In this document: positions 16,619 to 25,621 of the stretch, one piece after another
How positions within the stretch are numbered: the first letter of the stretch is position 1
How the letters are laid out: each line of letters begins with the position of its first letter
DNA from: Gelidibacter salicanalis
GTDB taxonomy: Bacteria > Bacteroidota > Bacteroidia > Flavobacteriales > Flavobacteriaceae
DNA length: 38,570 nt
Direction of reading: 5' to 3'
Assembly: GCF_016469035.1 (NCBI RefSeq)
Contig: NZ_JAEHJZ010000004.1
Location: forward strand, 365,159 to 403,728
Made by a program: the position numbers and the translations under genes
Notes under the pieces: model-generated
Told to the model about the DNA's origin: nothing
Database searches by the model: none
What the model saw: the letters and a program-made list of their open reading frames with translations, nothing else

Positions 16619-17014
16619 CTAATAAATGGCAATGCATGTATTGTTTTTACATTCTAACCTCTGCGGTGGAACTACAAAGGCACAATCTGAAATTCGACCA
16701 CATTCTGAATTAAGCATTTTTTCCAATTGATTGTAGGTATCAACTAAGTTGGTCAATTTTAAAGTATCAATAGAGGTGGAATAAACTAAATAGCTCCACG
16801 GTCCGCCACAAGGTTTGCTCCCAAAAGCTATATAAAGACATTCAAAATTTCCATTACATACTGAGGCACCTGCCAAATCTTGAATCGTAGTTTTCATCTC
16901 GCTCAGTTTAGAACTGTGGTCTTCACAGCTCAGGGTCTCTTGGTCATCACATTTGGAGGTCGTAAATAGTATAAAAATGCAACTTAAACTTAAAAGGAGT
17001 GTAGAAGTTTTCAT
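16619..17014 (-). CDS. Cys-rich exported protein of unknown function
   Basis: 131 residues. N-terminal signal sequence (LLLSLSCIFILFTTSKC); the cysteine after TTSK may be a lipidation site, though the lipobox is not canonical. The mature part has several cysteines, with FGSKPCGGPWSYLVYST, LVDTYNQLEKMLN and a C-terminal CAFVVPPQRLECKNNTC. The CGGPWxYLVYS core is a pattern I associate with small secreted proteins in many Bacteroidota; its function is unknown. The paired cysteines suggest disulfides. It lies between plsC and the bacilliredoxin with its own spacing. Confidence 0.8.
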   Translation of the reverse strand: MKTSTLLLSLSCIFILFTTSKCDDQETLSCEDHSSKLSEMKTTIQDLAGASVCNGNFECLYIAFGSKPCGGPWSYLVYSTSIDTLKLTNLVDTYNQLEKMLNSECGRISDCAFVVPPQRLECKNNTCIAIY

Positions 17015-17066
17015 AGTCTTTTAATAATATAGATGCGATTCTTTCAATAGGTTGCGTATCAAATGC

Positions 17067-17097
17067 AAAAACCACGGAACAGTTCCCGTGGTTTTTT
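17067..17097 (-). terminator. Terminator behind the bacilliredoxin gene
   Basis: ACCACGG (17071-17077) and CCGTGGT (17086-17092) form a 7-bp GC-rich stem. T-runs follow on both strands. The minus-strand reading serves the gene ending at 17132. Confidence 0.75.
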
Positions 17098-17131
17098 AAA
17101 AATTTAAGAATACACCTTTAAGGTTTTTCTA

Positions 17132-17542
17132 TTAGCAATTTGCGTTATAAGCATCCATAAGGTTTTCTGCAATTAACTCAGCAGGTCTGCCTTCAATATG
17201 ATGACGCTCTAACATGTGTACCAATTCGCCATCTTTAAACAAGGCCATACATGGTGAACTTGGAGGAAACGGCACCATATGTTCTCTTGCTTTGTCAACG
17301 GCTTCTTTGTCCACACCTGCGAAAACGGTAACAATATGATCAGGACGTTTGGCGTTTTGTAAACTCATTCGTGCTCCTGGGCGTGCATTTGCTGCAGCAC
17401 ATCCACACACTGAATTCACAACTATTAAGGTTGTGCCTTCTTTTGCCAAGGCTGAATCAACGTCTTGAGCGGTGTGTAATTCTTCAAATCCAACTTTGGT
17501 CAAGTCTTCTCGCATTGGTTTTACTAATTCTGCTGGATACAT
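17132..17542 (-). CDS. BrxA/BrxB-family bacilliredoxin
   Basis: 136 residues from the ATG at 17542 (MYPAELVKPMREDLTKVGF), which is the conserved family start; the open frame runs further upstream but that part is not conserved in kind. The redox motif is VVNSVCGCAAANARPG (Cys46 and Cys48, CGC). PFPPSSPCMALFKDGELVHMLERHHIEGR is the family's second half. These proteins remove bacillithiol or similar low-molecular-weight thiols from oxidised proteins, or act as thioredoxin-like disulfide isomerases. A perfect -7 box lies at 17599-17592 and a terminator follows the gene, so it is a single-gene unit. Confidence 0.93.
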   Translation of the reverse strand: MYPAELVKPMREDLTKVGFEELHTAQDVDSALAKEGTTLIVVNSVCGCAAANARPGARMSLQNAKRPDHIVTVFAGVDKEAVDKAREHMVPFPPSSPCMALFKDGELVHMLERHHIEGRPAELIAENLMDAYNANC

Positions 17543-17591
17543 ATATTTTAATTTTTCAAGATTAATAATAGACCTCGATACTTCGAGACTG

Positions 17592-17599
17592 CAAAGATA
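17592..17599 (-). promoter_or_regulatory. -7 box of the bacilliredoxin gene
   Basis: Minus strand TATCTTTG, a perfect TAnnTTTG, giving a leader of about 43 bases to the ATG at 17542. It lies inside the longer open frame, supporting the shorter start. No clear -33. Confidence 0.5.
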
Positions 17600-17710
17600 C
17601 GGAAAAAACTTCTTCTGGTTGCAGTTCTTGGTAGTGAGATTGAATGCCACCATTTGTCATTTCTATCTAAAATTCAATGGGAATTGTCAACTAAAAAGCT
17701 TGAACTATAG

Positions 17711-17718
17711 TATATTTG
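17711..17718 (+). promoter_or_regulatory. -7 box of the TerB/DnaJ gene
   Basis: TATATTTG fits TAnnTTTG. Transcription would start near 17725, leaving a leader of about 19 bases to the ATG at 17744. A TTG exists 24 bases upstream, further than usual. Confidence 0.5.
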
Positions 17719-17743
17719 AAGTTCAAAAAATTAAAAATTACAG

Positions 17744-18517
17744 ATGAATTTTTCAAAATGGATAGGTGCAGGTTTAGGATGGTCTTTTGGAGGCCCTATT
17801 GGTGCTATAATTGGAATGGTTTTAGGGAGTATTATCGATTCTATTTCAGGTAATGGCACCCCACTTTTAGGCGATTGGCAGACCGATCAAAAAAAACGAC
17901 CTTCTTACAAATCTCAACCTCAGGCACGACCGCAGACACAGCCAGGAGATTTTGAAGTGAGCTTACTAATATTGGCTTCTGTAGTCATCAAAGCTGATGG
18001 CCACCAAGATCAACGGGAATTAGATTATGTACGCCAACAATTTGTAGGTATGTACGGACAGGAACGCGCCAACCACGCCTTTAAATTGTTTAAGGGCATT
18101 AATCAACAGCACATTCCCGTGCGGCAAGTGTGCATGCAAATACAACGGATGATGGATCATGCGTCTCGCTTACAGTTACTGCACTTTCTATTTGGCATTG
18201 CCAAGGCCGATGGTATGGTGACGGATAGTGAAGTACGCCAAATTTATACCATTTCAGGATATTTAGGCATTAGCTCTCGCGATTTTGAAAGCATTAAAGC
18301 GATGTTCTACAACAGTAGTGACAACGCTTATAAAATTCTGGAAATCACGAAAGACGCCACTAACGATGACATCAAAGCTGCCTACAGAAAAATGGCTAAG
18401 AAGTACCATCCAGATCGTGTGATTCATTTGGGAGATGAGCATCAAAAAGGTGCTGTAGACAAATTCCGTCAGGTACAAGAGGCTTATGAAAAACTGCAAA
18501 AGGAACGTCGGTTTTAA
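17744..18517 (+). CDS. TerB and DnaJ domain protein (DjlA-like)
   Basis: 257 residues. A glycine-rich hydrophobic N terminus ([22 protein letters not shown], about 8-29) probably sits in the membrane. A linker rich in Q and P follows, then a TerB-like helical domain (about 70-185, with [18 protein letters not shown] and [17 protein letters not shown], two acidic metal-site-like segments). A C-terminal J domain has KYHPDRV (His-Pro-Asp at 222-224), so it can stimulate a DnaK ATPase. This order is that of DjlA. It is likely a membrane-tethered co-chaperone; the client is unknown. Confidence 0.92.
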   Translation: MNFSKWIGAGLGWSFGGPIGAIIGMVLGSIIDSISGNGTPLLGDWQTDQKKRPSYKSQPQARPQTQPGDFEVSLLILASVVIKADGHQDQRELDYVRQQFVGMYGQERANHAFKLFKGINQQHIPVRQVCMQIQRMMDHASRLQLLHFLFGIAKADGMVTDSEVRQIYTISGYLGISSRDFESIKAMFYNSSDNAYKILEITKDATNDDIKAAYRKMAKKYHPDRVIHLGDEHQKGAVDKFRQVQEAYEKLQKERRF

Positions 18518-18672
18518 GTAAGGAATAGCGCAATAAAAGATTTAGAAGACTTTACAGCTTAATTCATCTCGTGCCGTTAAATTAATCAAATATTTACTAA
18601 TTTAGAGGTATATAAAACTACATCATGCGTTTCGATTTAATAAATTGAAAGGATGTTATAAAACGCTACAAC

Positions 18673-19686
18673 ATGCAACTTATTCTTAAGTCTTATATTT
18701 TAAAATTAAAGCACACGTTTACCATTTCAAGGGAATCGCGTGACGAACAGCCCTCTCTGATTGTCCAATTAAGAGAGGACGGGTTTTCAGGGTATGGTGA
18801 AGCAACTTCAAATCCATATTATAACGTCAGCATTAAAGGTATGATGCAGGATTTAGAGCAATTAGAACCCCTTATTGCAGATTCGTCAGGAATGCCCCCT
18901 GAAGAATTTTGGGAGAAAATGGCCTCACAATTGCCAAATAATAAGTTTGCCTTATGTGCATTGGATTTAGCTTATAATGATTTGTACGCCAGAAAAGAAG
19001 GTAAAAAATTATATGAGCTCTGGAATTATGAGATTGACAATAATCCACTTTCTGATTATACGATCGGGATTGATACCATTGAGAAAATGGTGTCTAAAAT
19101 GGAAGAAATGCCATGGCCTATTTATAAAATTAAATTAGGTTCTGATCGGGATATAGAGATTGTAAAAGAATTGCGAAAGCACACCGATGCTGTATTTAGA
19201 GTGGATGCCAATTGCGGATGGACGGCAGATGAAACCATAGCCAATGCCATTGCGCTTAAGGAATTGGGCGTAGAATTTATTGAGCAGCCTTTGCCAGCAG
19301 ATGATTGGGAGGGTCATAAAAAAGTTTTCCAAAACTCCGTATTGCCAATAGTTGCCGACGAAAGTTGCCAGGTAGAAGCAGATGTTGATAAATGTTACCA
19401 ACACTTCCATGGGGTCAATGTTAAATTGACCAAATGTGGCGGATTGACGCCAGCACGACGCATGTTGGTAAAAGCCCGACAATTGGAAATGAAAACTATG
19501 GTTGGTTGTATGACGGAATCAACCGTAGGTATTTCAGCCATTGCCCATTTGCTGCCCTTGTTGGATTATGTAGATATGGATGGCGCGTTATTGTTAGGAG
19601 AAGATATTGCTACCGGGGTAAGCCTAGAAGATGGTAAGGTAATTTATAGCGATTTGAATGGTACCGGTGTTACTTTAACCGCTTAA
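18673..19686 (+). CDS. Dipeptide epimerase (L-Ala-D/L-Glu epimerase type)
   Basis: 337 residues, enolase superfamily, muconate-lactonizing subgroup. Lysine pair KIK (152, 154), metal ligands FRVDANCGW (Asp178), EFIEQPLP (Glu204) and VADESC (Asp229), and the opposite-face lysine in VKLTKCGG (251/254), as in AE epimerases. It interconverts L-Ala-D-Glu and L-Ala-L-Glu, letting murein dipeptide be used. It lies 4 bases before a PLP-enzyme gene and close to DacB, a carboxypeptidase and an amidase, all compatible with peptidoglycan-peptide use. Exact dipeptide specificity is inferred. Confidence 0.93.
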   Translation: MQLILKSYILKLKHTFTISRESRDEQPSLIVQLREDGFSGYGEATSNPYYNVSIKGMMQDLEQLEPLIADSSGMPPEEFWEKMASQLPNNKFALCALDLAYNDLYARKEGKKLYELWNYEIDNNPLSDYTIGIDTIEKMVSKMEEMPWPIYKIKLGSDRDIEIVKELRKHTDAVFRVDANCGWTADETIANAIALKELGVEFIEQPLPADDWEGHKKVFQNSVLPIVADESCQVEADVDKCYQHFHGVNVKLTKCGGLTPARRMLVKARQLEMKTMVGCMTESTVGISAIAHLLPLLDYVDMDGALLLGEDIATGVSLEDGKVIYSDLNGTGVTLTA

Positions 19687-19690
19687 GTTA

Positions 19691-20719
19691 ATGACTATTG
19701 AACACTTTCCGGATAGGACTATTTCTGTTGCAGGAGAAACCTATCTGTATTTTGGCGGTACTTCCTATTTGGGGATGGCCACCAATCCAGAATTTCAAAA
19801 TCTACTTTGTGATAGCATAAAAATATGGGGTACAGCCTACGGAAGTTCCAGAAATGCCAATATTAAATTGAGCATTTACAAAAAGGCAGAAGATGTATTA
19901 GCTAAGATTATTGGGGCTGACGCCGCACTTACGGTATCTTCAGGCACCTTGGCGGGAAAAATTGTGATTGATTACTTGTCAAAAGATCATCGGAAATTTT
20001 ACCACTACCCAAAAACGCATCCTGCCATTTTAAAATCTTCTAGTGTACCCTTATTTGTTGAGGGAGCGTTGCATCCTGATTTGACTGATACCGTTGAGGA
20101 AGCCATCGTGGTAACTGCTGATGCGTTATTGTCGTTAGCTGTAGAACCTACCAATTTTGATTTTCTGAACGCCATTTCGCCGAGCAAACGGGTCACTTTG
20201 TTGCTTGATGAATCCCATAGTTTAGGTGTTGTGGGATCGCGCGGCGATGGTGTTTTTAAAACCGTTAATTATCCACGGCTTGTTCAAAAAATAATGATCA
20301 GCTCCTTAACCAAGGCTTATAGTTGTTCTGGAGGCGTGATTGCGGGGAATCAACAACTTATCAATACCATTAAGAATGATGCTGTATTTATATCTGCTGC
20401 GGGGATGAATCCTATTTTTTTGCAAACCTTTGTAGAGGCTCAAGAATTACTGCAAGACCAACTTCAAAAGTTAAGGGCTAATCTTCAGTTTTTATTTGGG
20501 GATACAAACTTGCCCAGCAATTTTATTTATGATGCAGATTATCCCGTGATTTATTCTTCTAGCGAGGGTATTTTCGACTATTTAAAATCGAAAGGCATCA
20601 TCATTACTAATTTTAAGTATCCCAATTATGACATGCTGATGAATCGGATCGTGATTACGGCAAACCATACAAAGCAGGATATTAAGCAGCTCAAATCTGC
20701 TTTATTGGCGTTTCAATAA
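19691..20719 (+). CDS. PLP-dependent enzyme of the alpha-oxoamine synthase type
   Basis: 342 residues. The fold-type I pattern shows YLYFGGTSYLGMA at the start, a GSSRNANIKL loop, TVSSGTLAG, LLDESHSLGVVG (Asp173, His176) and SSLTKAYSCSGG with the Schiff-base lysine (Lys208). The LDESHSxG element is shared with KBL, BioF and other alpha-oxoamine synthases, which condense an amino acid with an acyl-CoA. The enzyme is about 40-50 residues shorter than typical BioF/KBL. It is 4 bases from the dipeptide epimerase gene, so it may act on the dipeptide's amino acids. Its reaction is unknown and annotation as 8-amino-7-oxononanoate synthase would be unsafe. Confidence 0.85.
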   Translation: MTIEHFPDRTISVAGETYLYFGGTSYLGMATNPEFQNLLCDSIKIWGTAYGSSRNANIKLSIYKKAEDVLAKIIGADAALTVSSGTLAGKIVIDYLSKDHRKFYHYPKTHPAILKSSSVPLFVEGALHPDLTDTVEEAIVVTADALLSLAVEPTNFDFLNAISPSKRVTLLLDESHSLGVVGSRGDGVFKTVNYPRLVQKIMISSLTKAYSCSGGVIAGNQQLINTIKNDAVFISAAGMNPIFLQTFVEAQELLQDQLQKLRANLQFLFGDTNLPSNFIYDADYPVIYSSSEGIFDYLKSKGIIITNFKYPNYDMLMNRIVITANHTKQDIKQLKSALLAFQ

Positions 20720-20869
20720 AAAACGCACTGAAGTTTAAGATGACAATCCAAAAGTTTCAGATTAAATCATCCTGAACGCTAAGAATTCTAACTTTTTTAA
20801 GAATTGGTTATGGGTTTGTAAATTTATAATCTAACTTTAAAATTCCTTAATCCTTTATTTCATTGTCAT

Positions 20870-22171
20870 ATGATCACCGCTTCTAAGTATTCAAAAAAAT
20901 TAACGTTTGTTGGCCGTTTGAGTCTTATGATGCTCATGTCATTAGTCCTTGTTAATTGCAAATCCTCAAAAATTTCAAAACATCTCAATAAAACCTTGGA
21001 CTCCAGTTTTTATGAGAACCAGTTTACGGGACTCATGGTCTATAATCCGAGAACTAAGGACACGGTTTATAATTATAATGCAAACCGATATTTTACACCT
21101 GCCAGCAATACGAAAATTTTCACCCTATATACTGCATTACAATATTTGCCTGCCGAAATTCCTGCCTTGAAGTACGCCCTTGCTCAGGATACCTTGATTG
21201 TGAAAGGCACGGGAGACCCTACTTTTCTACATCCGTATTTTAAAGATAGTACCGCCCTCAACTTCTTCAGGTCGTTTAAAGCCGTAAAACTTGTGATCGA
21301 TAATTATGACAATGAGAAATTTGGTCCTGGTTGGGCTTGGGAAGATTATGATATGTATTATAGTCCAGAACGGAGTGCGTTTCCTATGTATGGCAATGTC
21401 GCTACGATTTCTAATACTGGACAATTAAAGACCTACCCAGAATTTTTAAAAGGAAAAACTTCCTATTCAGATTTAAATGGCCGTCGGGATTTTAACACCA
21501 ATACATTCTTTTACAAAGTCACAAGAAAAGATACTATTGAAGTGCCATTTGTGGTCGATTCAACGCTGGTAAAACAACTTTGGGATGATCTGATTCCGGG
21601 GAAGGTTGAAAATATCCCGAATACCACTATAAAAACAGATCAAATCCTCTATAGTGTCGCTTCTGACAGTGTGTATAAACGCATGATGCAAGTAAGCGAT
21701 AACTTTATAGCCGAACAATTGTTGATTTTAGCCTCATCCACAGTTTCTGATACCTTGGATGCGGATAGTGTAAGAAAATCAATTCTGGATAATCAATTGA
21801 ACGATTTAAAACAAAAACCGTATTGGGTAGATGGCTCAGGCCTGAGTCGTTACAACCTCTTTACGCCCTTGTCTTTTGTGCAGGTTTTAGAGAAGCTTTA
21901 TACGGAGATTCCACATGAGCGATTGTTCAATTTCTTTCCCGTGGGAGGTAAAAGTGGCACTATTAAAGCGTGGTACGCTGGTGAAACAACACCGTATGTC
22001 TATGCAAAAACCGGCACCGTGGGCAACGTGCATTGTTTAAGTGGTTATTTGCTCACCAATTCTGGCGAGGTCTTGATTTTTAGTTTTATGAACAATAATT
22101 ACAGAACCTCAACTTCAAAAATTAAAGAGCAGATGCAAACCGTGCTTGAATATTTACGAGATACTTACTAA
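20870..22171 (+). CDS. dacB: D-alanyl-D-alanine carboxypeptidase/endopeptidase (PBP4, S13)
   Basis: 433 residues. Probable lipoprotein: hydrophobic leader and LVNC (Cys30). Penicillin-binding motifs in order: PASNTKIF (SxxK, Ser79 and Lys82), SDNFIAEQLL (SxN), and YAKTGTVGNVHC (KTG). It removes the terminal D-Ala from or cuts crosslinks in peptidoglycan. It is shorter than E. coli DacB (477), with a smaller inserted region. The 3' end is 5 bases from the convergent M14 gene. The start at 20870 is the first ATG; an internal methionine would cut the signal short. Confidence 0.93.
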   Translation: MITASKYSKKLTFVGRLSLMMLMSLVLVNCKSSKISKHLNKTLDSSFYENQFTGLMVYNPRTKDTVYNYNANRYFTPASNTKIFTLYTALQYLPAEIPALKYALAQDTLIVKGTGDPTFLHPYFKDSTALNFFRSFKAVKLVIDNYDNEKFGPGWAWEDYDMYYSPERSAFPMYGNVATISNTGQLKTYPEFLKGKTSYSDLNGRRDFNTNTFFYKVTRKDTIEVPFVVDSTLVKQLWDDLIPGKVENIPNTTIKTDQILYSVASDSVYKRMMQVSDNFIAEQLLILASSTVSDTLDADSVRKSILDNQLNDLKQKPYWVDGSGLSRYNLFTPLSFVQVLEKLYTEIPHERLFNFFPVGGKSGTIKAWYAGETTPYVYAKTGTVGNVHCLSGYLLTNSGEVLIFSFMNNNYRTSTSKIKEQMQTVLEYLRDTY

Positions 22172-22176
22172 AACAC

Positions 22177-23643
22177 TTATTTACCGTAGAAAATAGCATT
22201 TCTGAAATTGCTTTGTTGCGTCTGTAGATTGATTAAAAATCCGTTGACTACGGCATAATCCACACTGCCATTTTTTTGGAGTACAAAATTGGGGTTGTTG
22301 CCAATATTCACGTAAAATCCAGGAACTTTTTGATCCTTGTCCAAAATATTAATAGGTAAGGTCACAGCTTTTTCTTTTGTTGAAAAGTCAGCGACGCGCA
22401 CGTACGTATATCCCGATTTAAGCAGGCTGTAGATGTCCATCTTTTGAAGCTCCTTTAACGATGGAATGATGTCAGGATAGACTTTCCCTTCAATCAGCCT
22501 ATATCCTGTGGCATCTACAGTTTCATAGCCATAAAAGGTTGAGAGATCTCCTTTTTCTACAATGCTGCCCACATTATAAAAATCTTCATGGTCTTTATCT
22601 TGGACTTCCAAATGGTTGATTCCAATATCTAGAAGATAATCCTTTCCTAACAGTTTATGGGTGAAGCGTTCTATTTTAAGATCGAATAATTTACGGTCAT
22701 TCTGCGGAATCTTCTCGTAATCTTCAATCGGAATATTTTTGTAATCGCCATTGGCAATGGTATAGCAGGCGGATAAAATGGATACAAAATTGAGCTTTCT
22801 AATTTCCTGTTTTTCAACATCATTTTTATAACCACCGGACTCGATTAAAATGGCACTCGTTCCCCATTTTTGGATATTGTCTCCAAAAGCACGTGGCTCA
22901 AAATCGTCATTATAACGACCCACTTGACCCGGCGCATATTTTTGGATAATATTGTTCATAAACACGATCACTTTCATAGCGTTAGCACGTACCTCATTGA
23001 TGTCTTTCTCGTAATTGTAGGCAGGTGCCAAATACGAAATGGTTGCTGGTTTAGGTGTGCGCTCCGCATTGTAATAGGTGCTTTGGTCGTGAAGATTGAA
23101 GCCGAAATCAGCATCCAAACTGTCTCTGATGCGTTTTAAAATTTGGCCTTCCGGCGATTGTAACATGAGAGCATCTCTGTTGATGTCAATCCCTAAAGTA
23201 TTCCGTCTTGTAAACACTTCAGCACCGTCAGGATTCAACATCGGCAGAAAGTGAAGCGTCAATTTGCTCAACAAGGCTTCTTTTTCCGACTTGAAATCAG
23301 GGCTGTTCAAAAAATTAAAGATGTCGAAAATAGCTTGGGTGGCGGTAGGTTCATCGCCATGCATCTGCGACCATAAGAACACACTGGTGTCGCCCGTACC
23401 AATGCTTATTAAACTGATGCTTTTCCCTTTAATACTTTCACCCACCTTTTGAACGGTGTAGGCAGGCTTGTTTTTTAGGTTGTTGATGAGCGGCTGAATC
23501 TCATCATGCTTCATCCGACGTTTCTCTAAACTCGGTTCTTTGTATTTAGAATAACTATCGTAAAGACTAGTAGTCATATCTTTTTCTTGCGCCGTTATTG
23601 TGAACGACAACACAGCAATGACTATGGAGAGAATGTATTTCAT
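22177..23643 (-). CDS. M14-family zinc carboxypeptidase
   Basis: 488 residues with a signal peptide (MKYILSIVIAVLSFTITAQ). Zinc site: WSQMHGDEPTATQAIFD (His95, Glu98) and FNLHDQST (third ligand). The general base is probably the glutamate in ILIESGGYKND. It would remove C-terminal residues from peptides in the periplasm. It starts 2 bases after the stop of the amidase gene on the same strand, so the pair is co-transcribed. Acting with an N-acetylmuramoyl-L-alanine amidase, murein peptide is a likely substrate (inference). The C-terminal 120 residues are not assigned. Confidence 0.92.
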   Translation of the reverse strand: MKYILSIVIAVLSFTITAQEKDMTTSLYDSYSKYKEPSLEKRRMKHDEIQPLINNLKNKPAYTVQKVGESIKGKSISLISIGTGDTSVFLWSQMHGDEPTATQAIFDIFNFLNSPDFKSEKEALLSKLTLHFLPMLNPDGAEVFTRRNTLGIDINRDALMLQSPEGQILKRIRDSLDADFGFNLHDQSTYYNAERTPKPATISYLAPAYNYEKDINEVRANAMKVIVFMNNIIQKYAPGQVGRYNDDFEPRAFGDNIQKWGTSAILIESGGYKNDVEKQEIRKLNFVSILSACYTIANGDYKNIPIEDYEKIPQNDRKLFDLKIERFTHKLLGKDYLLDIGINHLEVQDKDHEDFYNVGSIVEKGDLSTFYGYETVDATGYRLIEGKVYPDIIPSLKELQKMDIYSLLKSGYTYVRVADFSTKEKAVTLPINILDKDQKVPGFYVNIGNNPNFVLQKNGSVDYAVVNGFLINLQTQQSNFRNAIFYGK

Positions 23644-23645
23644 AA

Positions 23646-24308
23646 TTACTGAATAGTTTTAACAGGTGCTGATTTTAAATTTAATTTTCGAGTGCCTTTT
23701 TTAACCGCCTTCATGAAGTCTTCTCCTGGATCCGTTTTTTGTGTTCTGTAACCTTCATCGACTTCCAACCATAAGTCATGGCCTTCAAAATTAGTATATT
23801 CATAATGTCCAATCAAGTACTCAATAGGGTATTTTTCAGCCAAATACTTCACCAACCAAATGTTGGCTTTAATTTGTGCCTTGGTTAATGGCACGCCTTC
23901 TGTGCCGCCAACATTTTCAACCCCAATAGCCGTGTGGTTTAACCCGATAACGTGGCGCGCCATGGTGGTTTCTGGCATTAAGCGGTAAATGGTGCCATCT
24001 AAATCCACTAAAAACTGTGAAGACACATTTAAATCGCTGGCATTGACCAGATCAGGTCTGCTTGGTAAAGTGATCGGATGGAAGGCATTAAAGGATTTTT
24101 CAAGCGTTGGAATGGCCGTCCAGTGCAACACAATCATTCTGGGAGTAATTGTTGGCGTGTCTTGTTTCAATCCATACCGCGAAGACATGTACTCCTTAGT
24201 GAGTTCAATACGTTCGTCATTAAAGGTGATGGGTTTATCAACAATTGTTTTTGAAGTGCCACAGGCGGTAAGAACCACTAAACTGATGCAAAAAAGGAAA
24301 TATTTCAT
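23646..24308 (-). CDS. N-acetylmuramoyl-L-alanine amidase (Amidase_2) lipoprotein
   Basis: 220 residues from the ATG at 24308. That start gives a lipoprotein signal: MKYFLFCISLVVLTACGTSK, with LTAC. An ATG further upstream adds 11 polar residues and would spoil the signal. AmpD-like zinc site: MIVLHWTA, ARHVIGLNHTAIGVENVGG and TDPGEDFM. QFLVDLDGTIYRLMP and EYLIGHYEYTNF are family-typical. It cuts the bond between muramic acid and L-Ala, freeing stem peptides, and is anchored in the outer or inner membrane. First gene of the amidase-M14 pair. Confidence 0.93.
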   Translation of the reverse strand: MKYFLFCISLVVLTACGTSKTIVDKPITFNDERIELTKEYMSSRYGLKQDTPTITPRMIVLHWTAIPTLEKSFNAFHPITLPSRPDLVNASDLNVSSQFLVDLDGTIYRLMPETTMARHVIGLNHTAIGVENVGGTEGVPLTKAQIKANIWLVKYLAEKYPIEYLIGHYEYTNFEGHDLWLEVDEGYRTQKTDPGEDFMKAVKKGTRKLNLKSAPVKTIQ

Positions 24309-24419
24309 GTGTTTATTTTTATTGTTTTTCAATGGACACATGCTGTTCGCTATTAATCATTTCCTCGGATGATAAAGCTTTTGGCATGCTCGTTTCATAA
24401 TATAATTTTAGCTAGAAAT

Positions 24420-24446
24420 CAAAGTTAGCGAAATTATTGCTTACAA
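24420..24446 (-). promoter_or_regulatory. Promoter of the amidase-M14 pair
   Basis: Minus strand: TTTTG near 24447-24444, 16 bases, then TAACTTTG at 24427-24420, a perfect -7 box. The spacing is a little short. The leader would be about 105 bases. Confidence 0.4.
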
Positions 24447-24460
24447 AAGCGCGGATTTAG

Positions 24461-25621
24461 TTAGCCTCTAAACAAAAAGAAATCATCTTTCATATCTTCT
24501 ATTTGGGCATCTTCATTGGTGATGATATAATCAATGGCTTGCGAGGTGAATTCATCGCCCTTTTCGGTAAGCGACACAATCTTTTTTTTAATCACAATCA
24601 TATTGTTTTTTAGAGCCAAATCTAAAACAGTCTCACTTTTGACTTTTTGCCAATTGATGTGTTCATTGAGGTGATTAACGTGGCGTTCCCGTTCTTCACT
24701 ATGATTTTTAAGATGTAGTAAAAAAGTCAGAAGCGATACCTCAATGCGTTGTTGCTTGTCACGATACATCACTGCAATAAGTCCTTTGCTAGGAGCAAAT
24801 AGGTAGATTAGTAAAAAGACAACGCCTAGCATGGTAGTAATAGATCCTGCAATAGAAGCATCGAGCCAATGCGCCACCCAATAGCCGGAAATGGCACTAA
24901 AGACCCCGAAAAATACCGCGAGTCCGAGCATTTTCTTTAAATCTGTGGTCAGCAAATATGCACAAGCGGCCGGAGCGATCATCAATGCGACGACCAAAAT
25001 GGCACCTACAGCATCAAACGCACCTACGGTGGTCACTGAAGAAACAGTCATAAGTCCGTAATGAATAATCAACGGCGAAAACCCGAGTGAGGCAGACAAT
25101 CCAGGATCAAACGTACTGACTTTTAACTCTTTGAAAAACGCAATCAACAGTCCAATCGTAATCGTCAAAATAGTGCCAATCACCCACAATGATTTCGGTC
25201 CAATATCAGTACCGCCAACGCTTAGTCGATCAAATGGCGCAAAAGCTAATTCTCCCAACAATACCGCGTCAACGTCTAAATGCACATCGTTCGCATTTTT
25301 TGCAATCATGATGACGCCAATACTGAATAAAGCGGGAAACACTAAACCAATGGCAGTGTCTTCTTTTACCAAACCGGTTTTTTGAATACGTTCTACTAAA
25401 GCCACCGTAATGACACCCGTAAACGCGGCCAATAATATGAGCCACGGCGAGTTGAGGTCTTGCGTGATAAAAAACCCAACCACAATGCCCGGTAATATGG
25501 AATGACTTATGGCGTCACTGATCATGGCCATTTTACGAAGCACCAAAAAGGTTCCCGGAATAGCACAGGCGATGGCTACCAAACTTGCAATGACCTGTAT
25601 TTCAAACTGGGCGCTATTCAT
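24461..25621 (-). CDS. Metal ABC transporter permease with C-terminal winged helix (second)
   Basis: 386 residues from the ATG at 25621 (MNSAQFEIQ); that ATG overlaps the upstream stop (ATGAATAG). The ABC-3 permease part (about 1-280) shows AMISDAISHSILPGIVVGFF, VGAFDAVGAILVVALMIAPAACAYLLT, and the ZnuB/MntB pattern. After the last membrane segment come about 105 soluble residues ending in a winged-helix-like unit (WQKVKSETVLDLALKNNMIVIKKKIVSLTEKGDEF). That tail resembles the DNA-binding part of DtxR-type repressors. Last gene of the metal import operon, with the previous permease overlapping by 8 bases. Confidence 0.9.
   Translation of the reverse strand: MNSAQFEIQVIASLVAIACAIPGTFLVLRKMAMISDAISHSILPGIVVGFFITQDLNSPWLILLAAFTGVITVALVERIQKTGLVKEDTAIGLVFPALFSIGVIMIAKNANDVHLDVDAVLLGELAFAPFDRLSVGGTDIGPKSLWVIGTILTITIGLLIAFFKELKVSTFDPGLSASLGFSPLIIHYGLMTVSSVTTVGAFDAVGAILVVALMIAPAACAYLLTTDLKKMLGLAVFFGVFSAISGYWVAHWLDASIAGSITTMLGVVFLLIYLFAPSKGLIAVMYRDKQQRIEVSLLTFLLHLKNHSEERERHVNHLNEHINWQKVKSETVLDLALKNNMIVIKKKIVSLTEKGDEFTSQAIDYIITNEDAQIEDMKDDFFLFRG

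Noticed and set aside
17132-17653. Longer bacilliredoxin start upstream of 17542.
   Set aside because: The extra residues are not like the family, and a -7 box lies within them.
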